Positions 1 through 12,400 are shown, counted from the first letter of the stretch. The stretch is DNA of 64,000 bases from Branchiostoma floridae (GCF_000003815.2 NC_049981.1:23861593-23925592), one strand, 5' to 3'. The notes: generated by a model from the letters alone, not told the origin. Program-made: numbers and translations.

Positions 1-1128
1 AAATGCACATTGATGACTTAGTAGTACTATAAACATTTTTATGTCATACCTGTGACACAAAAATGTTCGATAAGGGTATTCTGGACCGTGTGATAACTTT
101 CCGTTTCACACAGGTTCTAAGTTGTATCACAAAGGCTTCCTTCGAGTAAATAAACTATTTCGAGCGGGCCGAATACGGCACAGTGGAAAATTCAAATACG
201 GGTTTGCACATTAGAATTGCTGTTGTTAGAATCTTTTGTTTGAGGACACAACATTTTCTCAACTTCTGGCGCATTTCGCATCAAAACATGGGTTTTCTTA
301 GGTGGGCATGACATAAATTAAATAAAATACAATTGCCTTGTTGTATTCTATATGTATCCATGCAGAAGCACATACAAAATCATGTTATTGCATTTTGCAG
401 TACTGAGAAATATCTCTACTTGATGACCATTATGAACACTGTTTTAACTTTCAATGCATCCATCTTCATGTGTATACACTCAATAAATACCTTACTCTCA
501 AGTCCCAAATAAACATACCCCCTGGAATAAACATAATCCCCCGGACAAATCTTCAAAATCTAATAAAAATACCCCCGGAATAAACATACCCCCCCTGACA
601 AATGACCGAATTTACATGTAGACGTGTGTTCTTGCTACTTCTGTCCATGCAAGGGAAAGAAGATGATAGCAGGTACTAGTACTTTACAATCATAATCAAG
701 GACCTATATACATGTTCACGCACAATATAGTCAAGCTGAAGCACCTTTATGTACATTCTAGATTGACTTGTTTATTCTAAAATATGATAAAGGTATGATA
801 AAATAACACAAACCTGGTTCCGCAGGGAACATTTTTCACCTCATCAGTTTGTAAGGTTGTCTATATTAACAAACAAATAAATACATTTAAGTAACATTCG
901 ACTTCAATTAATGCATGTGTTACATGATGCAACAAGGAACTAAAAATACAAGTCTACCTGTACAAGATGTACAAACCCTCTTTAAAAGTTGAAACTAAAA
1001 ATTAGTAAAATTCTACAATGATTCATCATAATAACTAAACTTAAACTCTTAACAAAAAGTACATAATGCACCCAGTACTGTTGTAAGTATATGTCTAGCA
1101 GAAAAATAAAGAGGAAAGATCTTCCCAC
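1..1128. other. Erlin intron 2 (partial)
   Basis: AT-rich sequence with no recognisable exon on either strand. About 505-600 holds a short internally repeated stretch in which AATAAACATAcCCCC is reiterated; it is probably a degraded repeat. Confidence 0.6.
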
Positions 1129-1887
1129 CTGTACAGACTTGACACTTGTGATGAAAGGCAGCATGATGTGATACCCAGGACCAGAGGTGGATGAAAGAAG
1201 AGCTCCTCCTCTGTAGTACACACCCACATGACCTGTAGGGTTACGGACAAAAATGTCATGCTACAAGTTACAACACATAATGTTATACAAATGTAGAACT
1301 GCACCCCGACCCCCAATTAACATATAACATCACTGTAAATCATGAAATAATAGTGGTTTTGTGTTTGCCATTTTTTTTGGTTAGTTCCACAAATACGCAA
1401 TGACTGTCTTACTACTGTGATTGTTTCAATAACAAAACATAACACTTGGTTCTTTTCCCCTACTACCATGAAATTAATCCAAGCTAACTTTAAACAATTT
1501 TCAGAATCTCCACTTACTAGTACATAATAGTAAACTGTCTCAAAATACTTCATATATTATATATGGAACATTCTACTAATACTAAATGTTAATACATTTG
1601 ATGTTTCTTTTTAAACCACCAGGATGGAACCTGGGACATAATGAAGGTTTACAAGAAAAGCTAAAAAAATCATTAATGTCTTCTGGAATTTGATGCCCCA
1701 AAATGTGCATTTCATATGTTTTGATACAGTACTTTCTTATTTTTGAAGGTAATCTATTCTTTCACTTCTTTATAAATGACCAAATAAATGTTTTACACCT
1801 ACCTTCCTCTATCTTGTGAATGGCAAAGTTGAGTGACATTGAAACCACTGCAATTATTATAGCAATCACTGCTCCTTCATTAGCCAT
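1129..1887 (-). CDS. ERLIN: Erlin (ERLIN1/2-type SPFH protein), 5' two coding exons, partial
   Basis: Two minus-strand coding exons: 1887-1803 (ATG at 1887; donor GT at 1802-1801, phase 1) and 1232-1129 (phase 0 at its end; donor GTGGGA). They join to a start [12 protein letters not shown], a short membrane anchor, then [19 protein letters not shown], followed by [19 protein letters not shown]. The IHKIEEGH.[10 protein letters not shown] and [12 protein letters not shown] blocks are hallmarks of erlins. In the family, erlins are ER-membrane SPFH/prohibitin-domain proteins that form large ring complexes, bind cholesterol-rich membrane and deliver activated IP3 receptors to ERAD through RNF170. 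Only about 63 residues of an expected 340 or so are present; I see no further exon in 1-1128, so the gene continues beyond the left edge. A polypyrimidine/AG acceptor lies just 5' of the ATG (about 1899-1912), implying an upstream non-coding exon; a possible donor at about 2970 (GCGAAAG|GTAGGG on the minus strand) is a weak candidate. Confidence 0.93.
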
Positions 1888-1940
1888 GATGTATCAAGAT
1901 CCTGCAACAAGAAAACACAGATTAGACTAGACATGTTGTA

Positions 1941-2127
1941 ATACCCCCCTTATATGTAGCAAAAATGGATCGGACGACGAGTCTGCGAGCTCTAAATTAC
2001 GAGGAGGCATGACGGAAAGGGGGGAACTCTACCATTTCTTCGTCCGGCAGCAGGGTTATGCCTCCTCGTAATTTTGAGCTTGCAGACTCGTCGTCCGATC
2101 AATTTTCTCAACATGTGAGGGGGGTAT
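1941..2127. mobile_element. Short MITE with about 65-bp terminal inverted repeats
   Basis: The left arm starts ATACCCCCCT and continues through GATCGGACGACGAGTCTGC, GAGCTC and ATTACGAGGAGGCAT. The right arm, ending AGGGGGGTAT at 2127, is its imperfect inverted complement, with GCAGACTCGTCGTCCGATC near 2083-2101. There is no coding capacity. It lies just 5' of the erlin start codon, probably within the 5' non-coding intron. I could not assign the superfamily: a TA duplication is possible at the ends but ambiguous. Confidence 0.8.
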
Positions 2128-5100
2128 AAGCCAACTTGTGGTCTAACCAACAACTCTAGCGATCTGAATTTGACAGAGGTGACTTTTTTCTACAAATACC
2201 ATGTGTGGCGCATTTGTGTGGAAATGGGGCGACTTCACTAGCTATAGTAGCAGGATCGATGGCTTAACCTATCCAGTGTGAACTTAAAAAGAATTTTCAG
2301 TAAAAAATTTCCTTAAAGGTAAAATCATTGTCAGACAGAGCAAAATTGTATTATGAGCCAAAAAAAGAGCCTGCTATGGACTAATGGAGGCTAGTACTTA
2401 GGAAAGGCTATAGGGTTAAACTCCTACCTTTATTATATGATATCCTGGAATAATGATTTACTGCTAAAAAGTGAACTAATAAATAGCGTGAAGGTGCTAC
2501 ACGTGGTAACTTTATATTGGGCCACGTACGTAGTGTTGTACTATTGTTAACCTAACGCTCAGGTGTATGACGATGAGTCAGAGGATTGTATCAAATGTAT
2601 GACCCCGAAAGGCCTAGCCTGGGCCTAGATATCGATAAAAAAAATCGCACACCCCATCAAAATGCACTTTGTTATCAGCGCATCTCCGAGATTACAAATT
2701 GTAAATGTTATTTATTATAACATTTCTCTACCATGACCTACATGTTGTTTTCTGCATATTGTCTGGCCATGTGGGCGTAAACCGATGAGTGTGTTTCTCT
2801 TTCGTGTTTCTCCACGCCCCCCTCCCACTAACGCAGCTTTCCACGGCGATTTAAATTTTCTTCATTCGCCATTTCTTCCAACGCATCGCGGCAATACCAA
2901 CCTTCTTCTTTTGTAGCTAATTTTGGAAGAATAAGGCTAATAGAAGACAAAGTACATACTTTTTCCCTACCTTTCGCAGAACTTCTGTCGAAATTGGTAC
3001 CAAATCGCTGGACAGGTTTATTGACAGGTAAATAGTACGACATTCGCTTACTAACATTCGCATATGGTTATCGTTTTGTCACTGAGAAACAGTTGTGCTG
3101 TACATCAACAGACAAATGCTTTAGAAATAGTATAAAAATTCCATGAATTTTCAACATGGACATTTTCAATATTATTTGGCAAGTTAAATGATATTGTACA
3201 CGTGTAAGTCATATCATTAGAAATGTAGTGCTGCATTTGTACGCACCGATTCTGACCATAAATAACTACGTGAAACTAGAACATTGATGAAAAGAAGACA
3301 ATGTAACGTGTGTTTTTTCGTTTGTATGTCTGCCATGTCAATGATATTTTAGTCTTATTTTTTCGATCTATTGCCAATATCATTGGCAAGCAATGACTTG
3401 ATGGGCCCGGGCAGGAGGAATTATATAACTTATTATAAGGCCATGTCGGATTTGATTAAATGGATGACATCCGCGCTCGCATAAATTTTCGGCCGTTTCG
3501 ACCACACAGTTAATTGTGCAAATCATCTGAAAATTGAGCACATATATACCGTAGATTAAATAAAAGTATCAGAAAACATGCAATGCAAATTTCATCATGC
3601 AAATTTCATAAAAAAGGCACGAATCACTATACGAAAACCAAACGTACGAATCTTATGAAAAGCACATGAATCGCTAAGGCGTACGAATCTTAATATTGTG
3701 TGTAACGCACGAACCACTATGTGAAACACACGTAGTTGTATAAGATACGACGGACACTCATAGAGGCAAATTTTTGAATATTACACATGCAGTCCGGATC
3801 CATTGCATAATTAATGTTGCGATATTATAACAAAGAAGTTACCAAAGAACAGGACTTTGAATTAGATTATAAATCAGATGAAGTAGTGTGCTGTATTTCT
3901 ATTATCAGAGAGACAAAAGAGGGCAGGAATATGCAAAAACGAATGAGAATTATTCACATGGATCAGTGAGGTCTCTTAAATCTTGTAATATTAATTGCAA
4001 ATTCAATACTATAGTGAAGCAGCACCACTCCACGGATGTCATGTGAAATGCATATATAGATACAAAATGAACCGACGTTGTTACCTTGAACCCTTGAAAC
4101 CTGGCTTAGGCCAAAGGGTTATGTACTCAAGGCTAACTAAAGATTGAAAAAAGGGACTCAACACCATGCAGGAGCAAGTGCTCTGGTTAATGGAGAGTAT
4201 TTTTTTTCTGAATTAGAAAAACAATCGATTCCCCGAATGCCCTCCAGGTTAACACCAGCCAGGTGCAACGTAATTCATGTCATAATTCATGTCGCAATGA
4301 ACTTTTGGTTAAAGTTCTAAGTGGACAATGTTAAGAAATCTGGAGTTCATCATCTTTATAATCGCAGTGAGTTTTAAAAACTAAATTGCTGCAGGCACAA
4401 CTCACTGCTCGAAATCGTGAGAATATTTTTGGGGCATCGCCCTCGCTGAAACCATGTATACGTGTCTTTCTGATAGAAATGCCATTAGCTAAGCCTGGCA
4501 GCAAAACTTGCCCCCAAAATGCAGGAAATAGCGTTTTAGAGGGTCAAGATTTCAAATTTTCCCAGGGGAGAATGCCCCCGGACCCGCTAGGATTGTGACA
4601 TCTCTGGCGCGACGGCGCTCCATGCATATGTTGAAATACGAAATTTGCTGCCGCCGCCTCTGTCCTATTTATTGTCTTTATTGGCTTTATTGGTCCATTA
4701 GCTGTGATACAAGATGGTACACCGCTAGACGCTAGTCATCCTGGACATAACAGTTCACACACGACATAACGTATACTTTTGTCCCCTTTCATTTTGCACC
4801 TGTCCCTCAAAAGTCCAAAACACATGTTTAAATTATCCAAGTCTTTCAAGTCTTTCATCGACTCTGTGACAAACCTCTTATATGCATGGCATTATTGTAC
4901 TGCAGCTGGAGCCAACAGCATCAGACTGCTTCCTTTTTCAACCATTCAGAAACATCTCCTTTAACCTTTAAGATGCGCATTTCTTTGATTAATATCAAAG
5001 GGTTACTCGTGCATGGCGTTCGTTGTACCTCAATACCCACCCACTTTAAATTCTTTTTATACATTCATTAAAACGTGAATGCACAGGGGGAGCCATATAT

Positions 5101-5359
5101 GGTATTCTTCATACGGATCTGAGTCGGTGCACCATGTGGCAAGTGGCTTAATGAGAATTACATCCATTACTTGGAACACCGTGTGATAATGTCAAAGAAC
5201 CAGGAATACTGTCTACCTCGGATTTGACCTATGTATAAAATGGCAGTGAAGGTAATTGTAGTTATACATGTTACTCGATCGTCTACCCCACAGTGCATTT
5301 GACCCATTTTTTTGACGTTGTAAGAAATACACGTAACATTAACTAGTATGACATTTCCG
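2128..5359. other. Intergenic / upstream of erlin, mostly featureless
   Basis: AT-rich with scattered stops. At 3600-3740 variants of CGTACGAATCTTA and ACGAAcCACTAT recur loosely. At about 4490-4600 a CCCCCGGACCCGCTAGG-type tail sits inside a GC-richer patch that looks like the end of a degraded repeat. No convincing exon is seen. Confidence 0.5.
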
Positions 5360-6318
5360 TTAACCCTATTCAGACCGGGCTTTTTTGGTCATCCCTGGAC
5401 CGTGGGGGGGGGGGCTTTTGAGGTCCTCCACTTCTAAGTCCTCTAACTCTCGAATGACGTGCCGTAAGGCCACCAAATTTTCAGGACATTATATCGACAT
5501 AATATCTGACAAGTGTTCGACGTTTGACGTTACGTTGACGTAATATGACGTAATTATGACGTCATCAATTTGATTAAATTGGCCGGACCCATGAAAAAAG
5601 GGTATTCTCAGAAAACTTCAAGTTATACTACAAAAATGTAACAATAAGTGCAGATAACAGAATGATAATGTTTATTACGACTTGTATTGCCAATAGCAAC
5701 ACCGATGACGTCATAATGACGTCATAAAATGACGTCATGCACATCTAAGATACGAGATAGGCTCCGCCATATTATATCCACCACCTTGAATTTTTTAAAC
5801 TTCTTTTTTTGCAACAAATAATCACAAAGGGCAATGGAAATAGACTAAATTCATTCATTTAGATGGTTTTTGATGAAAAAATACCAGGTAGTTACAAATT
5901 TTAAGGGAAAATAAGCTTGTTATTCTTGATCTGGCCATACGGTCCGCCATCTTGGATTTTGGGCTGATGACGTCATCAAATTAGTAAAATTTATGCATAT
6001 ATAATTATGAAAGATATGCTAAATAATATAAGATTTTATTTATGTAACAAAATAGCAGTAATATAGCAAATAAATGTGAAAAATACATTGTTAGAACCAA
6101 AAATAGTGATTTTGGGCAAAACTGCCTGTCAGCAAACGGTTGACATGGCAACAAGAAAAATGGAAAATTTGTCAAACTTCGCAAAATTGTTGCCAACAAT
6201 ATTTTAGGAAAACTCACTAAATTTGGTGGCTTTAGCGTAAGGCGTTCTTGCGTTATAGGACATCGAAGTTGGCGCGGGCCTCAAAAGCCCCCCCCCCCCC
6301 CTGTCTGAATAGGGTTAA
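5360..6318. mobile_element. Non-autonomous piggyBac-like element with TTAA target duplication
   Basis: TTAA at 5360-5363 and TTAA at 6315-6318 flank an element that begins CCCTATTCAGAC and ends GTCTGAATAGGG. The inverted repeats extend imperfectly for about 110 bp (left to about 5478, right from about 6218), including GCCACCAAATTT in both arms, and carry poly-G/poly-C runs. A TTAA duplication and termini starting CCC are the signature of piggyBac transposons. No transposase is present; the open frames inside are short and unlike any transposase. The interior carries five TGACGTCA palindromes (about 5556, 5705-5737 three times, 5968). Confidence 0.82.
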
Positions 6319-6719
6319 AACACAAAACTTCGTTTAATCCTCTTTCTATATCTACAATACCATAGCTTTGACGAGCTGCTGGCTTTCTGGTCTCATGATA
6401 TATTCTTATCCAGACGTGTCTGGTTTTCATTTCTTTGACTTAATACAAAAACAGCAAATATATTCAAAATGTTTCTTTCAATATATAACTATATAATCAT
6501 AGTATTGTTTATTCATGGACTTCATGTACGTCTGCAAATGAGACAGAGGGCATGGTAACTATCTATCTTCGAAGAGAACGAAAAGCTACATGATAATATA
6601 CGCAGCCATAGTTTGTCAATGCTCATGAGCTTTCGGAGATACCCATCGGGAATGGGATTGTTTTACCATAACGGGAAACGTAGTTCCTTTACTAAAAGCT
6701 GAACTTCTCCTTATTAATG

Positions 6720-7916
6720 TATATGTCACAGTAGAGATCACGATCCAGTAGAATCGTCGATTCTCCTAGGAGAGATTGCGATTGGAGAAGGTCCTAGGGC
6801 CAACTCCGATCGGGATCTCTCCTAGGAGAATCGGCGATTCTACTAGTACAGATTGCGATCTGGATCTCTCCTAGGGCCAGCTCCGATCAAAACTAAAATG
6901 ATGCTAAGATAATTCTATTAATGCAAACCTACAAACTAGTGAAATGTACTCAATAGGTGAAATTGTGAGTAATATCTTGAAAGATATAGGAAACAGCAAT
7001 ACTTTTTTTAGATAAACAATGATTTTATTTAGTATAAATGCAAACCTACTAACTCATTACCAACTACACTCAAACCTACTTGTGTCACTTCTACAATGTT
7101 AACTTCACTCAAGACTACCACACTAGGGTCACTTCTGCAACTTTACTCAACGTACAATATAGTTTATAGCATCACTTTCATGGTAAATTTCATGTTTGTT
7201 TTCTGATAAAGTAATTTCTAATAAGTAGTTGCAAAAATCTTAAATGATATGTGAAAGACACAAATAATATGTGAAAGACACCAACAGGTGATCAAACAAT
7301 GTGTCAGTAAGTAAATACCACAGCTTTGGAAGAACAATAATAACTGTAAAGTCGCCAAACATGAGTCAAAGGATTAAGTAGAGTTTAAAGATATTACTCA
7401 CAATTTCACACCTATTGAGTACATTTCACTACTGACACTAGTCAGACTTGTACTGAATCATTTCACAGCTTTGTAAGAACAATAACCATTGTTAAGTGAT
7501 CACCAGGTGTCAAAATACCAAGCAGAGTTTCAAGATACTACTCACAATTTCACACCTATTGAGTACATTTCACTAGTAAGTAGGTTTGCATTGATAAAAT
7601 TATCTTAGCATCATTTGAGTTTGGATCGGAGTTGGTCCTAGGAGAGATCCCAATCGCAATCTGTACTAGTAGAAGCGCCGATTGTCCTAGGACAAATCCC
7701 GATCGCAGTCTGTTTCCCATATCTTAGCATCATTTGAGTTTGAATCGGAGCTGACCCTAGGAGAGACCCCGATCGCAATCTACACTTATCTAGTAGAATC
7801 GCCGATTCTCCTAGGAGAGATCCCGATTGGAGTAGGCCCTAGGACCAGCTCCGATCGCGATCTCTCCTAGGAGAATCGACAATTCTACTGGATCGTGATC
7901 TCTTCTGTGACATATA
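6720..7916. mobile_element. Fold-back element with long repetitive inverted arms built on CCTAGG
   Basis: It starts TATATGTCACAG (6720-6731) and ends CTGTGACATATA (7905-7916). Each arm is itself made of reiterated palindromic modules: GATCTCTCCTAGGAGAATCG, GGCGATTCTACTAG and GATCGGAGC recur several times. Inside those, both arms share GAAATGTACTCAATAGGTG and its complement (left at about 6940; right at about 7395-7430 and again at 7540-7575), so arm modules were duplicated internally. There is no coding capacity. Superfamily not identified. Confidence 0.85.
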
Positions 7917-7978
7917 TATGTTTATCAATTTGTAGCGCCTTATGCCTTCTTGTATATATATAGTCTACCTTATGTACG

Positions 7979-8181
7979 TATATGATAATTAAGGGTTAAT
8001 GACCCGCCCCGAGGTGTATATGGTGTCATAACGCCTGGTCCTTTCCTATAACCACCGAATAAAACTACCGAGTGAGCGAAGCGAACGAGGTGGATTTATG
8101 AGGTGGTTATAGAAAAGGACCAGGCGTTATGACACCATATATGCCGAGGAAAAGGCGGGCCATTAACCCTATTATCATATA
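7979..8181. mobile_element. MITE, near-complete palindrome of about 200 bp
   Basis: The ends TATATGATA and TATCATATA enclose inverted arms sharing AGGGTTAATGACCCGCC, ATATGGTGTCATAACGCC and TGGTCCTTTcCTATAACCACC. The central loop (about 8057-8090) contains GAGCGAAGCGAACGAGG. Non-coding. Confidence 0.85.
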
Positions 8182-8231
8182 GCCTACCCAAACTGACCCA
8201 TTCAGGCGACAAATTCCTTTATAAAACATAC

Positions 8232-8241
8232 ATCTTTTATT
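8232..8241 (-). terminator. Poly(A) signal for the small intronless ORF
   Basis: The minus strand reads TTCAATAAAAG here, about 100 nt after the stop codon of the 61-residue ORF at 8340-8525. AATAAA is the canonical polyadenylation hexamer. Confidence 0.45.
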
Positions 8242-8339
8242 GAATAAATTTGAACAGTGAATTTGAACAACATAAAACTTGTACGTGAAATGTCTTTCAG
8301 CTCGAAGGCTTGAAATAATAACAAAGTCGATGCATTATG

Positions 8340-8525
8340 TTACAAACTGTTGCACGCTCCGTATTTCTCCACTCGCCCATTCTCTAGTTTGTCGAGTTCA
8401 GGCGGTATCAGGCGGTAAATCTCTGCCGGCTTTCCTAAGGCATTCCGGGATCCCTGTGCTTCACAGCTCTTGAGAATCTCGTTCACTACGAACTCAGACA
8501 CATCTTTCCCGAAGAAAGGTAGCAT
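8340..8525 (-). CDS. Small intronless ORF, 61 aa, unknown function
   Basis: The minus-strand frame runs MLPFFGKDVSEFVVNEILKS to a C-terminus of KYGACNSL. Composition is balanced and soluble-like, with no membrane segment or signal peptide, two Cys and a helical, charged middle. Three features around it look like a compact gene: a GC box (CCGCCCCGCCC on the minus strand, about 8615-8625) and a YY1-like AAAATGGCGG at about 8563 just upstream, and AATAAA about 100 nt downstream. A stronger-context ATG 27 nt upstream (minus strand, about 8552) opens a different frame of only 16 codons, so it would act as a small upstream ORF or mark a frameshift. I do not recognise the family. The alternative is a chance ORF near a CpG-rich promoter of another transcript. 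Confidence 0.4.
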   Translation of the reverse strand: MLPFFGKDVSEFVVNEILKSCEAQGSRNALGKPAEIYRLIPPELDKLENGRVEKYGACNSL

Positions 8526-8554
8526 TTTGGTCCTCCAGCGCCATGACCGCTACT

Positions 8555-8640
8555 TGGGTTCCAAAATGGCGGACCGTGGTGTTGTTGTCGTCTGCGGACC
8601 GTTTAACTTGAAAGGGCGGGGCGGTGCAAATAATTTTATT
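8555..8640. promoter_or_regulatory. GC-box / YY1-like promoter patch
   Basis: GGGCGGGGCGG (about 8616-8626, an Sp1-type GC box) and CCAAAATGGCGG (about 8561-8572, YY1-type) stand out in AT-rich surroundings and lie 35-100 nt upstream of the minus-strand ORF at 8340-8525. Direction of transcription is inferred. Confidence 0.4.
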
Positions 8641-9289
8641 TTCAATTTTCAATTTAAATTGGACATGACTTGAAATAGATTTTATTGTTTTAAATATTAT
8701 AGGTAATTCAATGTTGTTTTAAGTCGGCAAATGTTTTCTTTGAACAAAGAAACACGCACTACCGATGTTAATAGAGGGAGCCATCCCCCCTGCCATGCCT
8801 GTACTTATTCCCCCCATCTTGGCAAATGGACGATTACTGGATATCTCATTCTGATTGTCTGATTAGCCAGCGTCATGTTTGTCTGTCCTTTTGATTGGTT
8901 CAAACTTTTAATGATTAATGCACGGCTCTTGATGATTTTCCATCTGTTACGGCGTCATAACCAGCATGAAATGAGGCCTTCTGATTGGTCCACGTCCCCT
9001 GGCTATATGATGATACTGTGTAATGTATTTGGGGTTATTTTAGCATTTCCCTTTGATTCCTTTCTCTCTGATTTTGTGTTCATTACATCTAGCTATGTTT
9101 TTTGTATTATGTTGATGATTGTGTGCCTCTGTGAGTGGCCCTCATTTTGCAAAAAATCCTCAATAGAAAAACATTCTCCCCATTCAGTCAATCTCTCGTT
9201 TTATCCCGCAGAGAAATTTACTGGAATCCTGGAAACAAGTGACACTGATAAAGAACAACTGTAACTTATATGTTAAATCATTACTAAGC
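8641..9289. other. Intergenic with an unsupported 129-codon open frame
   Basis: 8875-9264 (+) stays open for 129 codons but has no recognisable domain; TCTGATTGG-like phrases recur at 8850-8990. Its composition matches the surrounding AT-rich DNA, so I do not call it a gene. Confidence 0.4.
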
Positions 9290-9425
9290 GTCCAAACTCC
9301 AGTTCTGGTTCAAGGCCATTGGTTCGAATCCCGGCCCTAATATCATGACCTTGGGAAAGACACTTTACACCACTTCTCCACTTTCTCTATTTCTCCACTC
9401 TACCTTAAAGTGAAAACAAGTGACC
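9290..9425 (+). repeat. tRNA-derived SINE remnant
   Basis: GGTTCGAATCC at 9321-9331 matches the RNA polymerase III B-box consensus exactly. It is followed by CTTGGGAAAGACACTTTACA, a phrase typical of tRNA-SINE bodies. No intact A box or cloverleaf is found, so this is not a functional tRNA. Confidence 0.6.
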
Positions 9426-12400
9426 GTAGGTAACATACTCTGTGACCTAATTATGATTTATGTCGGTTGTGATATTTTCTGTGGGGCATGACACGGTGTT
9501 TATATCGCATACAGAACACATCACATCAACTTATACCAACAAGACTGGCAATAAAAATGTATTATTGCCATGACGACGATTGAGGGTACAACAAGACAGC
9601 TCAAATCAGAAATAGACTGGAACTTCCCTGTCGCACTATCCCTGGCACAATATACTAGCCCACCTGTAACATAAACCTACAGCCAGCAGAAACGTACTAT
9701 CCCCGGTACAGCACAATGGTCTGCCAGTGACCTAAACCTACAGCTGAGCACTACAGAAGTATTTCTTGTCTGCCTGTTGCGTATGGCTTGAACAAGGTCT
9801 ACAAAAGAAAATGTATCCTTCATAACATAACATAACAACCAAGACAACGTGATCCATTGTGCAGAGTTTCTCTGTCTTACCACAAGTTTCAAAGGACAAA
9901 TTCCTCCATTCCACCATTGCATACCAGAGATACATCTGGAACAGATTTAGGGGGGGGGGGGGACTTGCCTACCCAGCATACTGTGGAGTAATTGCATTCT
10001 TAGAAAATGCCTGTGCAATTCCTAGAATTTTTGCAGACTGAACTCAATATATACCACTTGACGACTCCCCTGAGGCGTCGTCAAAAACTTACTTAAAAGC
10101 TATCATACCTACCACTGCCAAGTTTAAAACACAGCAAAATCAGCGTCTCAATCGAACGACACCAAATGAAAACAACAACACAGCTTCACAATGGATACTT
10201 GAGACACACCACTTTAAAAGTGGGTCAATGACAGCTGTGGACATAACATAACCCCATATCTGCTTGGAGATAAGTAATTGCCAAAACTCATCGTCATAGG
10301 CTAGCTGTTCCACAATACCAGGGAAATAGGGGTGATTTCTCAAATTATTACATCGATAATGAAAACAGCTACCGCGAAAAAAAACGATCCCAAGGATCAA
10401 ACACGTTTTAACCATAAAATGCACATGACTATCAACCGCGCAAAATGTTAACAGTATGCTATGTCAAACCAACCTCAATACTGGAAACGCAAAGCCCAGA
10501 CGAGATGACAACATCTGCTTGACGGTATCAAATTACCACAAGGCTTAAGGCGCAATCATAAGGAAGACCTGAACCACTATACCGGACGGCGCAGGGGTGA
10601 AAACTGAAATTATTACATCCATAATAAAAACAACTACGGCGAAAAAAAATAACGTGCATCATTTCCCAACGGAGCACAGACGACATGCCAATCCACATGC
10701 GATTGGGGCATACGGAACATAGAGATATAGGTGCGAACACTCAACGCACAAAGCGAATTCAAGACTCTGTTGCTGGAGCTTACCCTCCAGTCACAGAGTA
10801 ATAAGTACCAACCTCCTGCTAGGGACGTCCTTTTGGATGGGACATAAAGCTTAAGGGCCATACTTAAAGTGTATTGGCCAGGCAGTATACCGGTGTGAGC
10901 TTGCACGTGTACCCAATCATGCGAAACAAACAAAGAACACTGATCGGATCAGATATGGCATTCAACCTTCACAGTTTGGTGTTCAATGGCACTCCAACTG
11001 TAAGTCTATGAAGTGCTATCAGGAAAAACATACACGTTTGTGATCGAAGAGGCATGTTTTCAATCTTCTGAACAGCGTGTTGTACCGCGTACAGTAATTA
11101 GAAATGTCAAGGGCGTTTTCAATTCAACGGCAATGTTTCCGCACAATTAATACGTAATTAATAACCAACTCATCTGTGTTTCGAACAGGGTCTAGTGTCG
11201 CATTCATGTCCACGAACAATATCTTGGAACAAATACGTGATGGACTGTTTGAAGTGGTTAAAATTATGTTAACTTTGTGGTTTTTGCTGTGACATCCTAA
11301 CCACGAACTTGTCACTTGAAACAGCCGCGAATATCCCCTTAAACCTTGTATACGCGGTTGTTTGGGGCCCGGGAGTGATCACCAAATTAACTTGACTATA
11401 TATTTTTTAACTCCAAGTCTTGACCAACTAAAGCTCTATGGCACCGCGTTAAATCATGTTTCATCCGCCACTTATCTTGGCTTCACCCGACCTTCTGATG
11501 GCTCGGTAATTCGACCTTACTCTCGAGCAAAGTGGCTTCTAAGAAGCTTATAAGATTTCTACATGTATTACATGGGCGCTACATGTATTTCTAAACTACG
11601 AGTGGCCTTCAAATCGTATTTTATTCTCCTGGCGGGTATGCAAGTACAAGTTATTTGTTTGTCAACAACTGGGTGAATACGTTTGAAGCAAAGCGCCGTG
11701 AGCTTCCCGTCTAGTTGTCTTATTCACATTCTCGTGCACTCTAATTGTTCCGTCATAGTACTTTTTGACGGCACTATGTAGATATATTTTTCTCTTGGTA
11801 GTTATTAATTTCTAACTTGCGAGCCTGATGCAAATGAATAAATAAAGCTGGCTTTTTCAGTGTTTGTTTTAACTCCAACATAATACATAGCTACGGCCTA
11901 AAGGTTGAAATGACGCAAGGATTTCACCCTTTTCCCATGGGTTAGTCCAGCCATGGAGAAAGTACTATATATAGGGGTACTACAGAGCAACCATTACACG
12001 GCAAAGGTCACAAAATTTGGCAAAATTTTGAAAATACAACACGTAGTCTTCTGCAGCTGCCGAAAAAAATGAACTTAGCGTGAACAAGGAAACTTACAAA
12101 AACTTCCGTTAAATCTCAGTCAACAATTGCTCTACTGCGCAACGTGAAGACTCGATCCGAAAGTGACCAAGAGGTAAAAAAAAATTTTCAACTGACAGAA
12201 TTGGAAGCAAAAACTATTTTCAGAAGTAAACTTTTTATTCAAATTTATAGTACTGTGTTTTCATCTAACATCTCACAATCTAAACAAAAAGAACTATCGA
12301 TTCAACCGAAAGTCATAGATTCTCACAACAACACAGTTATTTCTTATAGTATCTGTGGCCCAATCAGGTGTCATTTTACATCGATATCAGACACTAAATA

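Noticed and set aside
8875-9264. 129-codon open frame on the plus strand
   Set aside because: No domain, signal or splice context; composition equals the AT-rich flanks and it contains repeated TCTGATTGG phrases.
9290-9425. tRNA gene suggested by GGTTCGAATCC
   Set aside because: No acceptor stem, anticodon arm or A box can be folded around it; better explained as a SINE remnant.
10140-10933. Series of overlapping minus-strand frames with recurring FFRgSCFyYgCNN
   Set aside because: The shared residues come from a duplicated non-coding segment of about 60 bp, not from a conserved protein.
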